Assembly (NCBI GenBank): GCA_037179515.1
Contig: JAXCGZ010000098.1
Coordinates: 45,001 to 109,000, forward strand
Source: Halocaridina rubra
Taxonomy: Eukaryota > Arthropoda > Malacostraca > Decapoda > Atyidae
Direction: 5' to 3'
DNA length: 64,000 nucleotides
Shown: piece by piece, positions 10,300 to 21,624 of the stretch
Numbering within the stretch: the first letter of the stretch is position 1
Layout: every line of letters starts with the position of its first letter
Program-made: the position numbers and the translations under genes
Notes under the pieces: generated by a model
The model's database searches: none
What the model was told of the DNA's origin: nothing
Seen by the model: the letters and a program-made list of their open reading frames with translations, nothing else

Positions 10300-12530
10300 A
10301 ACGAGTATTAGTATCATAACTTTTCCGGTGCTTTTGCAATGTGTGATCTACCTACAATCTATGATCTATCATTGTTAGGTTAAGTTAGGTTAGGGATTGG
10401 AATGGAAATGTTCATGGTAGATCACGTATTGGAAGAGCACCAATTTTCCTTTAAAATTATAAGTTATTATATAGCAAAAAGTTAAGCGCTAATTATTTCT
10501 ATTTTGGTAAGTAATAATTTTAATATGTTTGTTTCGTTTTGCACATTATTAAAACAATAGCTAAATAATTTCTGAAGCAGCAACCCCCCCCCCCCACTAA
10601 ATTTAGCTACGAGCCGTCATTGATTAATTGTGGCTTTTTTTTTCCTATGATTTTTTTTCCTAGCCAAAATTACGACTTTTTCTTCAACTTTTCCTATGAT
10701 TTTATCAACGACCACGAAATAATCACCTTTTGCCTTATTGGGACTCTGGGCATATTAATTAGCGCAATATACATAACTCGAAAATTTCTACATTAAAAAA
10801 TATAAAAAATAAATATATAAATAAAAGATAAACTGAAGTTATAAGAAAATATTATATACCTTGAAATAAAGGAATTTATTATATTAGTAGTAGTAGTATA
10901 GTTGGGTGGGATATGCCTTTTGCTAATGGACACATTCAAGCAGTATTATAAATTCACAATAGAGCCTAAAGTCTTTTAAAACTTCTCTTTTGTTTTTATG
11001 TGTATCCAGTAATATGTATTTAAGCCGATATTATATTTGTGAAAATATTTAATATGTAATAATTTACCCATATTAGTTAACTATTATAAATTACGGACAT
11101 ATTTTAAAGCTTACATTTTTACTCATTATTGGAACAACTGCATTATACAATAAGGACACTTATGTATATGTATTTTATTGAAGTTCGCATTTCAGACGGT
11201 GCCATCTCGCCAGACTTTTTTTAGTTTGGGATTTCTTGTTGTGCACAGTGCACGTGATAAGTCAGGATACAACATTCGTATGTTCGTTACATTTTGTAAT
11301 TGCAGAATACCTTCATTAATAATTTGCATTAAGTTATCTTGAATAGAATTGTAATTAAATATACATATTTGGGAACACCTACAGTTTTGCGGGACATACC
11401 AATGTTCAAAGCCTACCAATAGATGGCGCTAGGCTCTAACTAGAGAACTGGCGGATGAATACACAACAAAAATAGCGACAATAGGCATAGGAAACAGTTT
11501 TTTACTATCCTAACTAAATATACTTACCTAAACTCTTAGTCAGGGGGGCTTCGCCCCCCTAGAACCTCCCCATCATACAGGTTAGGGTCGAACTACTTAC
11601 TTGAGTGGAGGGGTGAGGTCGTTGAGTGGCATGGCCCTCAAAACTGTAAACTACCAACATATTTGATAAAGGAAAAGTAAATGTTTGAGTTAAGATTCGC
11701 TATATGCACTTATTCTAGTTTTGGACAAAACTATTTTTTTTTTCTGATGGATTTTGATGTGCTCTGCATTATTCTCATAACTTTTTCTCGGAAATTATTT
11801 TATTTTTATTTTTTTTAAGGTCAGTTACATTGTTGGGTGGCGGTGGGCAGTTAGATAACCTAAATTAACCTAACCAAACCCACCCCAACTAACGTAATGT
11901 GACTCAAATTTGATGCTCAACATAGCAAATTATAGAAAGATATCTTGCAAATTCATAAGTTTTTTCAATAGAATTCCTGCAATTTCCCTTGGTATCATCA
12001 ATACTTGCTCAGCAAGTTCAAGAGGTGTTTTCAATTGGTATCTCATTTTTAAGAAAAGTATATTATTAGATCATTCAGAATTACAAGTTGATTTAAGAAT
12101 TGTTCATAAATGTTTACTTCACATCCCCAGTTAATATAAAATATGCTGAAATTTAGTTTAACATTAGCTTAGGTTAACTAGATTGGTTCACCTCAATTGA
12201 AAAGAAAATTGATGATTTATAATTTAAGTTTTTTATATTTCTTCAACGTTTTGCATAATAATTTTCCTCGTTTGGTGTGTGAAAGTAAACATTTATAGAT
12301 GTATTATTTATCAGTACAATCACAATCATTTTGTGTGTTGTTTAATGAAAAAAAATTATAAAACCAAAGTGTTAGAGAGTCCTTATTACAGGTGTGGAAT
12401 TCGTTGTTTTATAGAATATCGTTTGTAATATTTTTTGTGAAACTAGGATATTGATACTGTACTGGGTCTATTCCAAATATGAATATATAATTGTGGAATA
12501 GGATAATAATATGTAATAATCAGTAGTATT
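10300..12530. other. Long non-coding stretch without an identified gene
   Basis: A TTAGG-like cluster lies at 10374-10397, a C-run near 10585, a GC-rich hairpin (GGGGGGCTTCGCCCCCC) near 11544, and CCTAACC-type motifs at 11858-11882. A minus ORF at 11192-11419 is followed on that strand by an AATAAA at about 11175, but its product matches nothing I recognise and has no supported splice partner. Confidence 0.4.
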
Positions 12531-12706
12531 CTAGAGAGGCCCTGTGGTTAGAGCAATCGACTCTGAAACTGACAGTCCCACGATTGAACCTACCGCCTTA
12601 TGTTAGAAAGGGCATCCAGTCTTTTATCCACAGCCCCAACCTGCCTCTCATCCCCCCCTTAAAGGGGATGAACAGTGAGGCACAAATCAGCAAAAAACAG
12701 CAACAG
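12531..12706 (+). mobile_element. SINE-2 copy (tRNA-derived)
   Basis: The plus strand shows an A-box-like TGTGGTTAGAGCAATCGAC and a B-box-like ACGATTGAACC about 35 bp later, followed by a body with GGGCATCCAGTC, CAGCCCCAACCTG and GGGGATGAACAGTGAGGC. Related copies lie at 30805-30980 and 41483-41655. Its 3' end (AAAAAACAGCAACAG) meets the truncated end of BEL element 1. Confidence 0.7.
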
Positions 12707-12747
12707 CGTATCGGATCACTAATGCAGATCAAGATTGGTGATAACAA

Positions 12748-13890
12748 TCCTAAAGGATCAAATACACTAGCAATTACAGATACAACTGATCTCTTGGTGA
12801 TTTGATGATGCACACACTCCTCCTTGCACACTTTCTTACTGGAGTACAATTTGATTTCATCGTTTACAACATTCCAAGAAATTCCTAAAACATTTATATT
12901 ATTCAGATCCAACTGGTCATGATTAACACCTACTTCATCATTAAATTTTACATCATTACTCACCCAACCTTGTAATGGCATAGAGGCTTCTGTTACAATA
13001 GAATTTACAATGGGATACTCTGTTTTTAACTGTTCAGAGTCTGAATAGGTACAAATAAAGTTATCTACATAGAAATGAGAGATCAGAGACTTAGCTACTG
13101 GATGTAAATGTGTCTCCAAGTGATATGTGAGTGTTTTCTGAAGCAAAAAGGGAGATGATGTTGTACCAAAGAGTACTACTTTAAATCTATAGGTAACTAC
13201 CTTCTGAAGTGTTTCATCCTCAAACCACAAGAATCTACAGAAATCTCTGCAGTTTGGCAAAATACCTATACGTAGGAAGGCTTTGAAAATGTCTGATACA
13301 GCAGCTACAGGGTTAGTACGAAATTCAATGAGTGAATCAACAAGTTTATGGGTTAGGCTTGGGCCTGTTAGTAAACATTCATTCAGACTCTTTGATTTTG
13401 AATCAGCTCTACCAGAAGCATTAAACACTACTCTAATAGGAGTGGTAGGAGAATTCTTGTAGACTGGATGATGAGACAAGTAATGAGTCAATCCGTCTGT
13501 AACTGAAGGGTTATCAATTTTCTCAATGAATCCCAATTCAATGTACTCATTAAAAATCTCTGAGTATTGTCCATAAAGTTCTGGACGAGTTGCAAAGGAT
13601 TTAGCTATAGACATGAGCTGACCATAAGCTCTTGTATAGTTAGTTGTTTCTGGTCTCTCAGTGCCCTTAAAGGGTAATTCCACAAAATACTGATTGTCTG
13701 CCTTCTGGCAAGTGGACTCAAAATGACTCACTGATTGTACTTCCTCAGGTGTTAAAGTTTCATTCTTAATACCGATAACATCTAAATTCCAAAGGTTCTG
13801 AACTTCGGACTCAAGGGTTTGTACTCCTACACGAGCACAAAGCACATGTTGCCAATTAACTGTGTTTACTGACTGAGAACTAATAGCCAC
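12748..13890 (-). pseudogene. BEL/Pao element 1 reverse transcriptase (Pao/Peptidase A17 type), 3' truncated
   Basis: This long open frame carries the hallmarks of BEL/Pao polymerases: HYLSHHPVYK and TTPIRVVFNASGR in the N-terminal part, AVSDIFKAFLRIG (motif A), FGTTSSPFLLQKTL (motif B), and FYVDNF (motif C with YVDN in place of YxDD, normal for this clade). The connection domain ends at SVFDPLGLLSP; beyond that the frame runs out of the element into unrelated sequence ending at 12598. It would copy element RNA into DNA inside a capsid particle. RNase H and integrase are absent, so the copy is dead for autonomous movement. The N terminus continues the protease frame of the neighbouring segment after a frame change. 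Confidence 0.85.
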
Positions 13891-14330
13891 TTTGGCATAG
13901 ATCCAAAGATAACTGAACCTGCTGGACTAGACAAAAGTGTAATTCTGGAATAAAAAGTATGGTTGGTCACAAGTCTAGAATAGTAATCTGCACCAATTAC
14001 CATACTTATGTCACTAATCACATCAGAATCAATGTTAGGATCTGCAAGTTTGATCCCCTTTTTTGTGTGTTTCTGCAACACTAGCAATGCCAGGTACATA
14101 TAACGTAATGTTAACCTCATTATAGACGACAGCATAAATCGGAATACGTTGTGTACCAATGCGTACTACAACACGAACGACGTCACACAAAATGTTTTCG
14201 GCTTGATTACCAAATGAAGTCAGTTTAAGTGAGATACGAAACACTGGATTGAGTTTAAGGCACTTTACTACTGCAGAATGAATAAAAGACCGTTGAGCAC
14301 CAGTATCTCAAAACATCCTAACTGTTTCAC
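13866..14330 (-). pseudogene. BEL/Pao element 1 aspartic protease region
   Basis: A retropepsin-like segment split over two frames. The DTGAQRSF active-site loop is encoded near 14310-14285 but is preceded directly by an in-frame TGA (14310-14308). Downstream come DVVRVVVRIG and, in another frame, GIKLADPNI and MVIGADYYSRLV followed by SSPAGSVIFG, which is the usual order in Pao proteases. The stop and the frame change indicate inactivation, unless the TGA is read through. Confidence 0.75.
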
Positions 14331-14989
14331 GTACTCCAGCACCAGAAATCTTAACAATTGCTGTAGGAAGTGCTACTGAAGGAAGTGGAACCTTATCAGT
14401 CTGGACATCTGTTTGAACAGAATTAGCGACACTGTCATCTCTTCCTGACAGGATTCTAAACTTATCATCCACTACTACTTGATTAGTGGGAATGTTACTG
14501 TTAAGGTTAGTTCCATTATTAATAACTGTTGGGGCATTAGACGCAACTGACACTTCATTAACTGCAGTACTACGGTTGGTTAGTTTCATGCAGAGAAAGG
14601 TATGCTGTTTGCCATTACAATTTCTACACTTGGCCGTCTCTTTACACTGTGAGGCTCTATGACCTTTCTGCATACACACGAAACATAGTTCTAACTCTCT
14701 AACTGTTCTTCCTGGCTTTATGAGCTGCGTAATTAGAACAAAACTTAGTATTATGAATATCCTTACAAAAGAGACAAGGTTTGATCCAAGTACTTGAATT
14801 GCTAGATGACGAATTAGACTTATTTTGTTTAGGTACTGTACTAAACCTATGATTAGAATTTGTACTAGAATTCTGACTAGCTACTACTTTAGTTTTGGAA
14901 TGTGAATCAGAATGTGAAACTTGCTTATTCCTAGACTGATCAGAGAATATGAGAACATTCCATGACCTTGATAAGGTGTCCAATACCAT
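14308..14989 (-). pseudogene. BEL/Pao element 1 gag zinc-knuckle region
   Basis: Two adjoining frames. The right one (14989-14699) is rich in Ser/Asn/Lys and ends with CLFCKDIHNTKFC. The left one (14679-14308) has the knuckle-like CMQKGHRASQC and CRNCNGKQHTFLC, then a Thr/Asn-rich linker, and ends PTAIVKISGAG just before the protease loop. CCHC-like knuckles of this spacing bind element RNA in gag. The two parts are separated by a small frame change near 14690. Confidence 0.75.
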
Positions 14990-15030
14990 CCTTCAATTGT
15001 GTAATAGTCAAAGTATAAGTACTGTACTTA

Positions 15031-15864
15031 TTAAAAAGGTACTCTAAAAGTTTTAGGACTAAGTTTCTTAGCAAGTATGTCTTTTATTATGTAATCATCA
15101 CAAGGTACTTGGGTTACACCCTCAATTTGCATCAACAAACGTTGAAATGTTAACTGAAATTCAGTCAAGTCAGTTAAATTATGTTCAGGGGGTTTTATGT
15201 CCATCAAATCTAAATGTAATTGTTGCAACAAAAGGTCATTGTCAGCAAAGCTTTTTCTCAACAAACTTAATGCTATACTGTAATTACCACTAGTTATGGG
15301 AAGTCCTTCAATGGTTCTATAAGCTTTACCTCTCAAATAAGATCTGAGCATGCTAAATTTCAATACTGGCTCAATGTCTTGACGACTATCAATTAAACTA
15401 CTAAAGGAATCCCAAAAACAATTCCACTGACTCAACTGACCATCAAATTCAGGAATCTTAATCTCAGGCAACTTAGGGTGTGGAAGGGGTCTAGCAGGTA
15501 CTACTGTCTGACTAGGAGCTTGACTAGTTGTAGCTTGAGCTTGACTACCAAAGGACAAATGATCATCTATAGCCAACTTAATTTGTATGAGCACTTTATA
15601 GGCATTACGTTTCAGAGTCCTGTGCTCTCTAGAAACTTGGCTAAGCTGGGTACTATCAATAGCATCTTGACTAGCTGTCCAATGTACATCAATGGACTCG
15701 TACAACTTTGTAAGTTCTGCTTCTGAAAACTGTAACGACCGTAAGGATGGTGGAGGAGACGCTTTAAGGTCATATTTTATAGAACTGAGCATATCTGCCA
15801 GATCGTCGGTTACAACCTTGTAAAGTTCAAACGCTTTACTTTCATCGATTGATGGTAAAGACAT
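15031..15864 (-). pseudogene. BEL/Pao element 1 gag N-terminal (DUF1759-type)
   Basis: An open frame of 277 codons starting MSLPSIDESKAFELYK. The central part contains LPEIKIPEFDGQLSQW, FWDSFSSLID, KFSMLRSYLRGKAYRTIEG and YSIALSLLRKSF, the conserved pattern of DUF1759 gag proteins in BEL/Pao elements. It ends at 15031 where the normal gag would continue (the knuckle region follows in another frame), so gag is broken by a frameshift near 15030-15000. Confidence 0.85.
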
Positions 15865-16181
15865 CTTGCTGGATTAATCTTTACCTTATACAAATACAAT
15901 AATTTTGGCTGGGTGGCCAAACTAAACTAATACCTAAATTCACTAGGATTATAATATCTATATCCTAGGTACACTTGATTGCACATGCATGTATTCAAAT
16001 AGCTAATCTAAACCTTCCCTTGGACTAAAGAATTCGACATCAGCAGTGATATCACAAAAAAATATACCATGGATTTATGTACAGTGTTTTAATATCAAAG
16101 TTCAAAAACAATACCAAAGGTAGCCTATTCCAAATTTCATTCAGTAAATGTAGTAAAGTATGCTAGCTAGGCTAGGCTTAA

Positions 16182-16197
16182 TCCGTTCGAAGGACCA
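16182..16197 (-). promoter_or_regulatory. Primer-binding site of BEL/Pao element 1
   Basis: On the minus strand TGGTCCTTCGAACGGA lies 16 bp downstream of the candidate 5' LTR. It is complementary to a tRNA 3' end of the form TTCGAAGGACCA and nearly the same as the site in element 2, with one base fewer. Confidence 0.75.
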
Positions 16198-16213
16198 GAA
16201 AAAACTAGAATAT

Positions 16214-16892
16214 GTGGTGACTATTCCCAGAATGCCTGCTTTCACCTGGTCAATGAATAGTCTACTCTCAGTTTTTGCAGGCTACCGTACACAATAATAT
16301 TTACTCAACCAACTTCAAATAAAGTTGGGCTAAAACTTACTGGCTTATAATTAAATGTAACAGAAAAACTGTACGGTACTAAAGGGGAAGGGCATGAGTT
16401 ATGTTTGCTTAATAGTAGTGGAGAACTCCCACTGGTTAATAACACATACACTAAATACTATTAACTGAACACTGCATAAATCCAGGCTTAAATGAAAGAC
16501 TCATCGATAAAATGTAAAAATATATTAAACTTATTATAATGGAGAGCAGTATTTCAGCTTAAAAGAAAAGAATAAATTTTACTTTAGTTTAGGCGGCAAT
16601 AAGGTAAATTTTACAAAAAATAACCGAGTTATAGCTCCAGGCACGACTGCTGGACACATCAAAACAAACAACACTTAATATCGAAATAATGATTGTTCAA
16701 AATCCAAGAACTTTATACAATATTGAAACAGAGTCACTGCTTGACAAATTCGACAGCACTAGTCCAAGGGGCGAAATGGTAGGCTCGTAAATTTACACGA
16801 ATTTTACGAGTCTCTAACAATAGGTCCTAACCTGGTGCCGTCCTCAGAGAGAGTCCTCGTCCGTTCTATAAACAAATCAGACGAGCATCACA
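16214..16892 (-). repeat. Candidate 5' LTR of BEL/Pao element 1
   Basis: Begins TGTGGTG next to the primer-binding site and could end at CATCACA (16886-16892), giving a near-inverted terminal repeat (TGTGGTG/TGTGATG). No second LTR is present to confirm the outer end, so the right boundary is provisional. Confidence 0.4.
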
Positions 16893-17420
16893 TTCTAAAA
16901 TAAAAGGATATATTTTTATCATATTTTACATAAGTAAGGATTTTCTAAGATTTAGATTAACTTTACAAACAAATCCCATTTATTCATGAGAAAACGATGA
17001 ATTAATGACAAAATAAATGATAGTTATAGTCTCTCAAATAAATATATTCATGTAGGTAGATGCAATACTACTTATGGTATTACAATAAAACTCACACAAG
17101 GTATAACTAATGAAACTGTGTGTGATAGATCACCACAATTATTATTATTATTATTATCCAATTTTTTCTTCCATTCCAGGTAGGTCAAAGGCACCACACT
17201 TAGTATCCAAGAAGCCCATGACATGTATAAAAAAGTAATGATATTGTAACACATATGTATGAATGTGCAGTGTACATAGTTTTCCCTATGACCGTTTGGT
17301 CAGTTTTTACAACCATGTAAGTCAGCATACTGTATATATAACTATTCAAATTATTATATAATTATAAATATTGATTCATATGTGTATGATAGTATAGTAA
17401 CTCAAGCTAGGACGAAACAT
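16893..17420. other. Spacer between the two BEL/Pao elements
   Basis: AT-rich with a short (ATT)n near 17142. No gene recognised; the 60-codon minus ORF at 17072-17254 has no coding features. Confidence 0.4.
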
Positions 17421-17570
17421 GGAGTAAATAGGAATCATTGTAACAAATGCTAGAATGTAGAATTTATTGGGGAATAAATAGGAAATATTGTAATAAATGC
17501 TAGAATTTATAATCTATTGGGAAGTAACTATGAATTATTGTAACAAATGCTAGTATGTAAAACTTTTTGT
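17421..17570. repeat. Three-unit 50-bp tandem repeat
   Basis: Three units with TAACAAATGCTAGAATGTA-like cores at 17441, 17491 and 17541, an exact 50-bp spacing, with scattered substitutions between units. Confidence 0.8.
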
Positions 17571-17632
17571 ATGTATTGTAGATTAGGGAGAATATTTTTA
17601 GTATACAGTATTATTATTATTATTACTATTAT

Positions 17633-19085
17633 TGTGGTGAACACTAGTCCTTTACTGGCTCAAAGTAAAGAACTAGGCAACATGTATCCGAGACTCCGCT
17701 CCCTCTCTCAGAATCAATACATCTTGCATACTATTTTTTAGGGAGTCAAACATCTCAAAAATATTTTGAGGGCATCAGGTTTTATATCTTCTAAGAATAG
17801 CCTAGGAATCTTTAGTATTTGATGGACTGTATTTACTTTTTAGGGATCTGGTGAGCATACCAAAAAACGTTAGGCTAGCCTGTGATAATCATAAATATTG
17901 AAATTTACATATGGTAGGCCTAGCCTAGAAAAATCAAAATATATTAAATGAATGGTCTATGCTACTTACACTAGGCTACTGGGATAAAAATTACACATTA
18001 TATAAAAAATAGCATATAATGTAAAAGAAAACTATTTATAATTGGCATACAAAAATAAAAAATAAATAATAACTTGGATTATATTAAATGACACTTTGTC
18101 CTTCAAAAATATATTGTTGCAAATATATAAAGAGGTATTTAACAACATAAATGCAGCAAGGCTAAGGAAAACATGAAATTATATATTTTCACAATAAACC
18201 ACTGTAGCCTAGGCTTAATGTTCCTTTCTAGGCTACAAAACATAAAATCATCTACCGAGCCAAAATCACAATATTTGACACAATTATGTAGGCCAAAAAA
18301 TCAACAAGATCAAATGTCACAGATTACTGAAAATATTAGTGACACCCAAAACACAATGCAACAGAAGCATCCCAGCTCAAGCAGGGTAGGATAGCATTGA
18401 GGCCTAGTCTGGAGAAGATAGGCCAGGATAATCTGTTGTTCATATGACAGCCTAAGGTATTGTTTCTTTACCATATACACATACCTATATCAGACGGTAT
18501 ACATCAACACTCTACCGTGTCACCTTATATTTTAACTTATTAAACTTATCTTGAAAGGTGATGGGTAGCTCTAAGCTGGTATTTCACAGTTTTAGTTATT
18601 TTTTCTTTGGCCATGACTCTCTTTCTCAGACCCGGTGAAAAAGTGGCAAACTCTCCATCTGTAATCAAGAGTGTATCAGTGTTCAAAAGGGTTACAAATG
18701 ACTTAAGAAATATTCCTAGATAACTTATTTATCATTACCTTACCAAGCCAGAAACTGTTAAATCTGCTTGCCTCCCTTACAATAAACTACTGAAATCTAA
18801 ACATTTTATAAATACAAAATATAGATACATATAATATTCAGTGACGAAGTCATGATCAAAATACGAGCAAAATAAGTAGTAGTATCCCCCCTTTTTTATT
18901 TTTATTAAAATTAGATAATAAGAGCAAGGGAGTCAGATTACAAAAATAGAAAATTAAATAAATATAAACAAGCAAATGTACATCTCTGAAACCATTTTAT
19001 TTATTTTCATTGGGATGGAGAAAGCACAAACAAAACCAAGGGTTCTCTGTGACGTCATACCTGTTGGCCTGAACTTTTCAGGACA
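17633..19085 (-). repeat. 3' LTR of BEL/Pao element 2 (long form, 1453 bp)
   Basis: The outer 330 bp (17633-17965) and inner 125 bp (18959-19085) match the right LTR nearly base for base. The middle, about 990 bp, has no counterpart there. TG and CA termini are present. The middle part has no convincing ORF. Confidence 0.9.
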
Positions 19086-19277
19086 CACTCCCTCAACAAA
19101 GGTTAGGTCATTAATGGAATACAGTGATGCACATTCCCTTGATAATGCAAGCAATATTGATAATCCTAGCTAATTCATCTAAAAATCATAAGTACAAAAC
19201 ATTGAAAATAGCATAAATAAATTTACCAAACTTGCAATTATCAAACAACTACCAGTGGTATTTCAACTGAAAATAAA

Positions 19278-19832
19278 CTACAAAAAATCTTTTTCTATTA
19301 ATACTTTCCGTTTTTCATTAGCACTGATTGCAGCCTTTCTAAGTGGCCTCTGCCAGAGAGGCAGTTCACTTTCTGTTTCTGAATCTGTAACAGGGTCAGC
19401 AGTAATTTCCAAAGGAACAATCTTAGTGAGTGAATGTTCATACAGTACATTTTTAACCATTATTTGACAACTTCTCACTTGCCCATCATGCCCATAAAAT
19501 CGTTTCACTACTCGTCCCATGGGCCACAAATTACGGTGAGCATTGTCTAGATCTATCAAAACTATATCCCCAGTTTTGAGAGGACATTCAATAAAATTTT
19601 CTTTATTACCATAATGTCTTTCTCTTCATGCAGTTAAATACAAATTAACCCATACTTTAGTAAACTTTTTCAATACTGCTGAAAGAACGCAGTATTGAAC
19701 TCAAAGTTGGTCATTTTCTAAACAAGGAATGTCCCCATCCACAAACTCATTCAGAGGGGGTGCTACTACAATGTTTCTCCCATAAACCAGATGATTGGGA
19801 GTTAAGTATTCACTACCAGGAGAATCTAAAAT
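19278..19832 (-). pseudogene. BEL/Pao element 2 integrase C-terminal / DUF5641 region
   Basis: After a stop codon that ends the integrase frame, translation resumes in the same style with DSPGSEYLTPNHLVYGRN and, in the segment from 19559, NLWPMGRVVKRFYGHDGQVR, which is the signature of the DUF5641 tail of Pao polyproteins. Further stops lie between 19680 and 19560. The last codons (KVLIEKDFL) are about 190 bp from the 3' LTR. Confidence 0.8.
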
Positions 19833-21179
19833 TTAAGTTAAAGGTTTGGAATTTACAATAGTACATATCTCACACAAGACTGTTTGTAACTCAATAAAAC
19901 TAAGTTTTTTATGACAGATAGACTTGTTCAAAGAGGTTTTTACTACCCCTATTAACCGTTCATAAAATCCGCCCTCCCATGGCGAACGCTGGGTTATGAA
20001 TTTCCATATAAGATACAAACCTTTCAAATGATCTAAAACCTCTGGTTCATCACTAATTCGTCTAAGAAAATTTTCACACCCTTGAAAATTTGTACCATGA
20101 TCACTCATGATCATCTCTGGAACAGAATGGAATGCACAAAAACGTCTAAAAGCAAGAAGGAATTCAGATGTGGTCAAAGTATGGAGAAGTTCTAAATGCA
20201 CGGTTCGAGTGGCAGTGCAAGTAAATAAGCATACATAGGCCTTACTACGTATAGGTACTTCCTCATCAGGATCTTGTTCATAAATTTCATAAGCGCCGGT
20301 CATGTCGACACCAACACACTGGAATGGCCTACTAAATATCACCCTTTCATCAGGTAAGGGAGGTGCTGAGGGTAGTGTAAGAGGAAAACAAAGCAATTTC
20401 CTACAGTGCATGAAAGAATGAACTACAGTTTTGATGTGTTGTCTTGCTTGGGGTAACCAAGAATTTTCTCTCAATTGCATAATAACAGTGTTAACACCAG
20501 CATGGTGATTTTTTTCATGACACTGTTGAATCAACAATTTAGTTAAGGCACTCTTTGGGGGTAGGAGGATAGGTCTTTTCATGCTATCTGACATTGATGC
20601 ATTTTTCAAACGTCCACATGTCCTTATCAAGTTATTAGAATCTAGATATAAACCCAGATGATTTACAAAATTAACTATGTCACATGACACATGGTACAAA
20701 TTACCATCACTTAAATACTGTAACAGTGTAGGATAATGCTCTTGCTGAGCAAACTTAACTAATAAATGTAATGGTGACAATGATACAGTAACTTTTCTCT
20801 TAAAGCTCTGAACAAAATTTATCACAATCTGAATAATTCTTACAATCTTAGGTAGAGAAGAATATTGAGATATGTCCAAACAGGGAACGACTGGTTCTAC
20901 TGCTATTGGCTCAACTAAAAGTTCACAAACAGCAACATTTTCTATCTCAAGGCCGGGTAGATGAGGATAGTCTGAGAAATTAGTAATCCAATCAGGACCA
21001 AACATCCATAAGCTAGAGTTACATAATTGACTGAAAGTGATTCCTCGTGTAAGTATATCTGGAGGGTTGTCTTTGCTGGGAACATAACTAATTTTCCAAT
21101 TTCTCTCTCTGATTTTGCTAATGCGATTGCCCACATACACATCTGTACTTTTGTTATTACTAACCCATGATATGGACAC
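19833..21179 (-). pseudogene. BEL/Pao element 2 RNase H end and integrase
   Basis: The frame of 448 codons starts in the end of RNase H (VGNRISKIRERN, YVPSKDNPPDILTRG) and continues into integrase. A zinc-binding module is seen as HEKNHHAGVNTVI ... FMHCRK, in which the first Cys of the usual CxxC is replaced (HSFMHC). The catalytic triad is recognisable: Asp in GVDMTGAYEI, Asp in IMSDHGTNFQG and Glu in PWEGGFYERLIG. The frame ends NSKPLT with a stop, short of the C-terminal domain. Integrase joins the cDNA to host DNA. The missing Cys and the stop suggest an inactive copy. Confidence 0.88.
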
Positions 21180-21624
21180 TAGACTGTCTGACCATAAGGT
21201 GCAAGAAACACACCCATATTAAAGAGGAGGCAAATTTACTAGCAAAATTCAAGGCTGTGAGCTCCAGCTTAGAGATAGTAAGTTCCTTGACAGGAGCTAC
21301 TCTAGAGTTTGATAATATCACACATGATGTCTGAGATTCCATACAAACTGAATAGGCAGTAAAACCATGAGCTCTCTTTGAAGCATCTGAAAATACATGC
21401 AATGCACATTTACCTGGTATAATTGCAAAGTGTGGAAAATTCAAATTAGGAGCCTTAGAAATATTTTTGCATATTTCATAAAACTCAACACACAACTCCC
21501 TTTCAAGAGGAGTGTCCCAAGAAAGTTTCAAACTCCATAGCTTTTGGATAAAAATCTTAGCTCTAATGATTAATGGATTAGTAAATCCTAAAGGATCAAA
21601 CAAGGAAGAAACCAATGATACCAC
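21160..21624 (-). pseudogene. BEL/Pao element 2 RNase H domain
   Basis: Starts at SLVSSLFDPLGFTNPL, the same junction where element 1 is cut, then HVFSDASKRAHGFTAY with the RNase H Asp, and ELTISKLELTALNFA with the Glu of the active site. It ends in a frame change near 21200 that leads to the integrase frame. This domain removes the RNA strand during cDNA synthesis. Confidence 0.85.

Larger units (their letters stand above)
12707..16892 (-). mobile_element. BEL/Pao LTR retrotransposon 1, truncated
   Basis: A degenerate element read right to left: candidate 5' LTR, primer-binding site, gag with DUF1759-type region, zinc knuckles, aspartic protease and Pao-type reverse transcriptase. The sequence stops just after the FDPLG motif that precedes RNase H, so RNase H, integrase and the 3' LTR are missing. 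The break is next to a SINE-2 copy. Several frameshifts and stops split the coding region. Confidence 0.85.

Noticed and set aside
11192..11419. Minus ORF followed by AATAAA, as a possible terminal exon
   Set aside because: The product has no recognisable domain and no supported acceptor or upstream exon; open length alone is weak evidence in AT-rich DNA.
11540..11560. GGGGGGCTTCGCCCCCC hairpin as a bacterial-type terminator or sign of bacterial DNA
   Set aside because: No T-run follows, no gene is adjacent and the context is eukaryotic repeat DNA.
11910..12134. Plus ORF and an overlapping minus frame beginning MRYQLKTPLELAEQ
   Set aside because: Codon use looks plausible but the frame is only 38 codons on the minus strand, with no splice partner or known family.
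12598..12747. C-terminal 50 codons of the long RT frame of BEL/Pao element 1
   Set aside because: They read out of the element through the SINE-2 copy and are not part of the polymerase.
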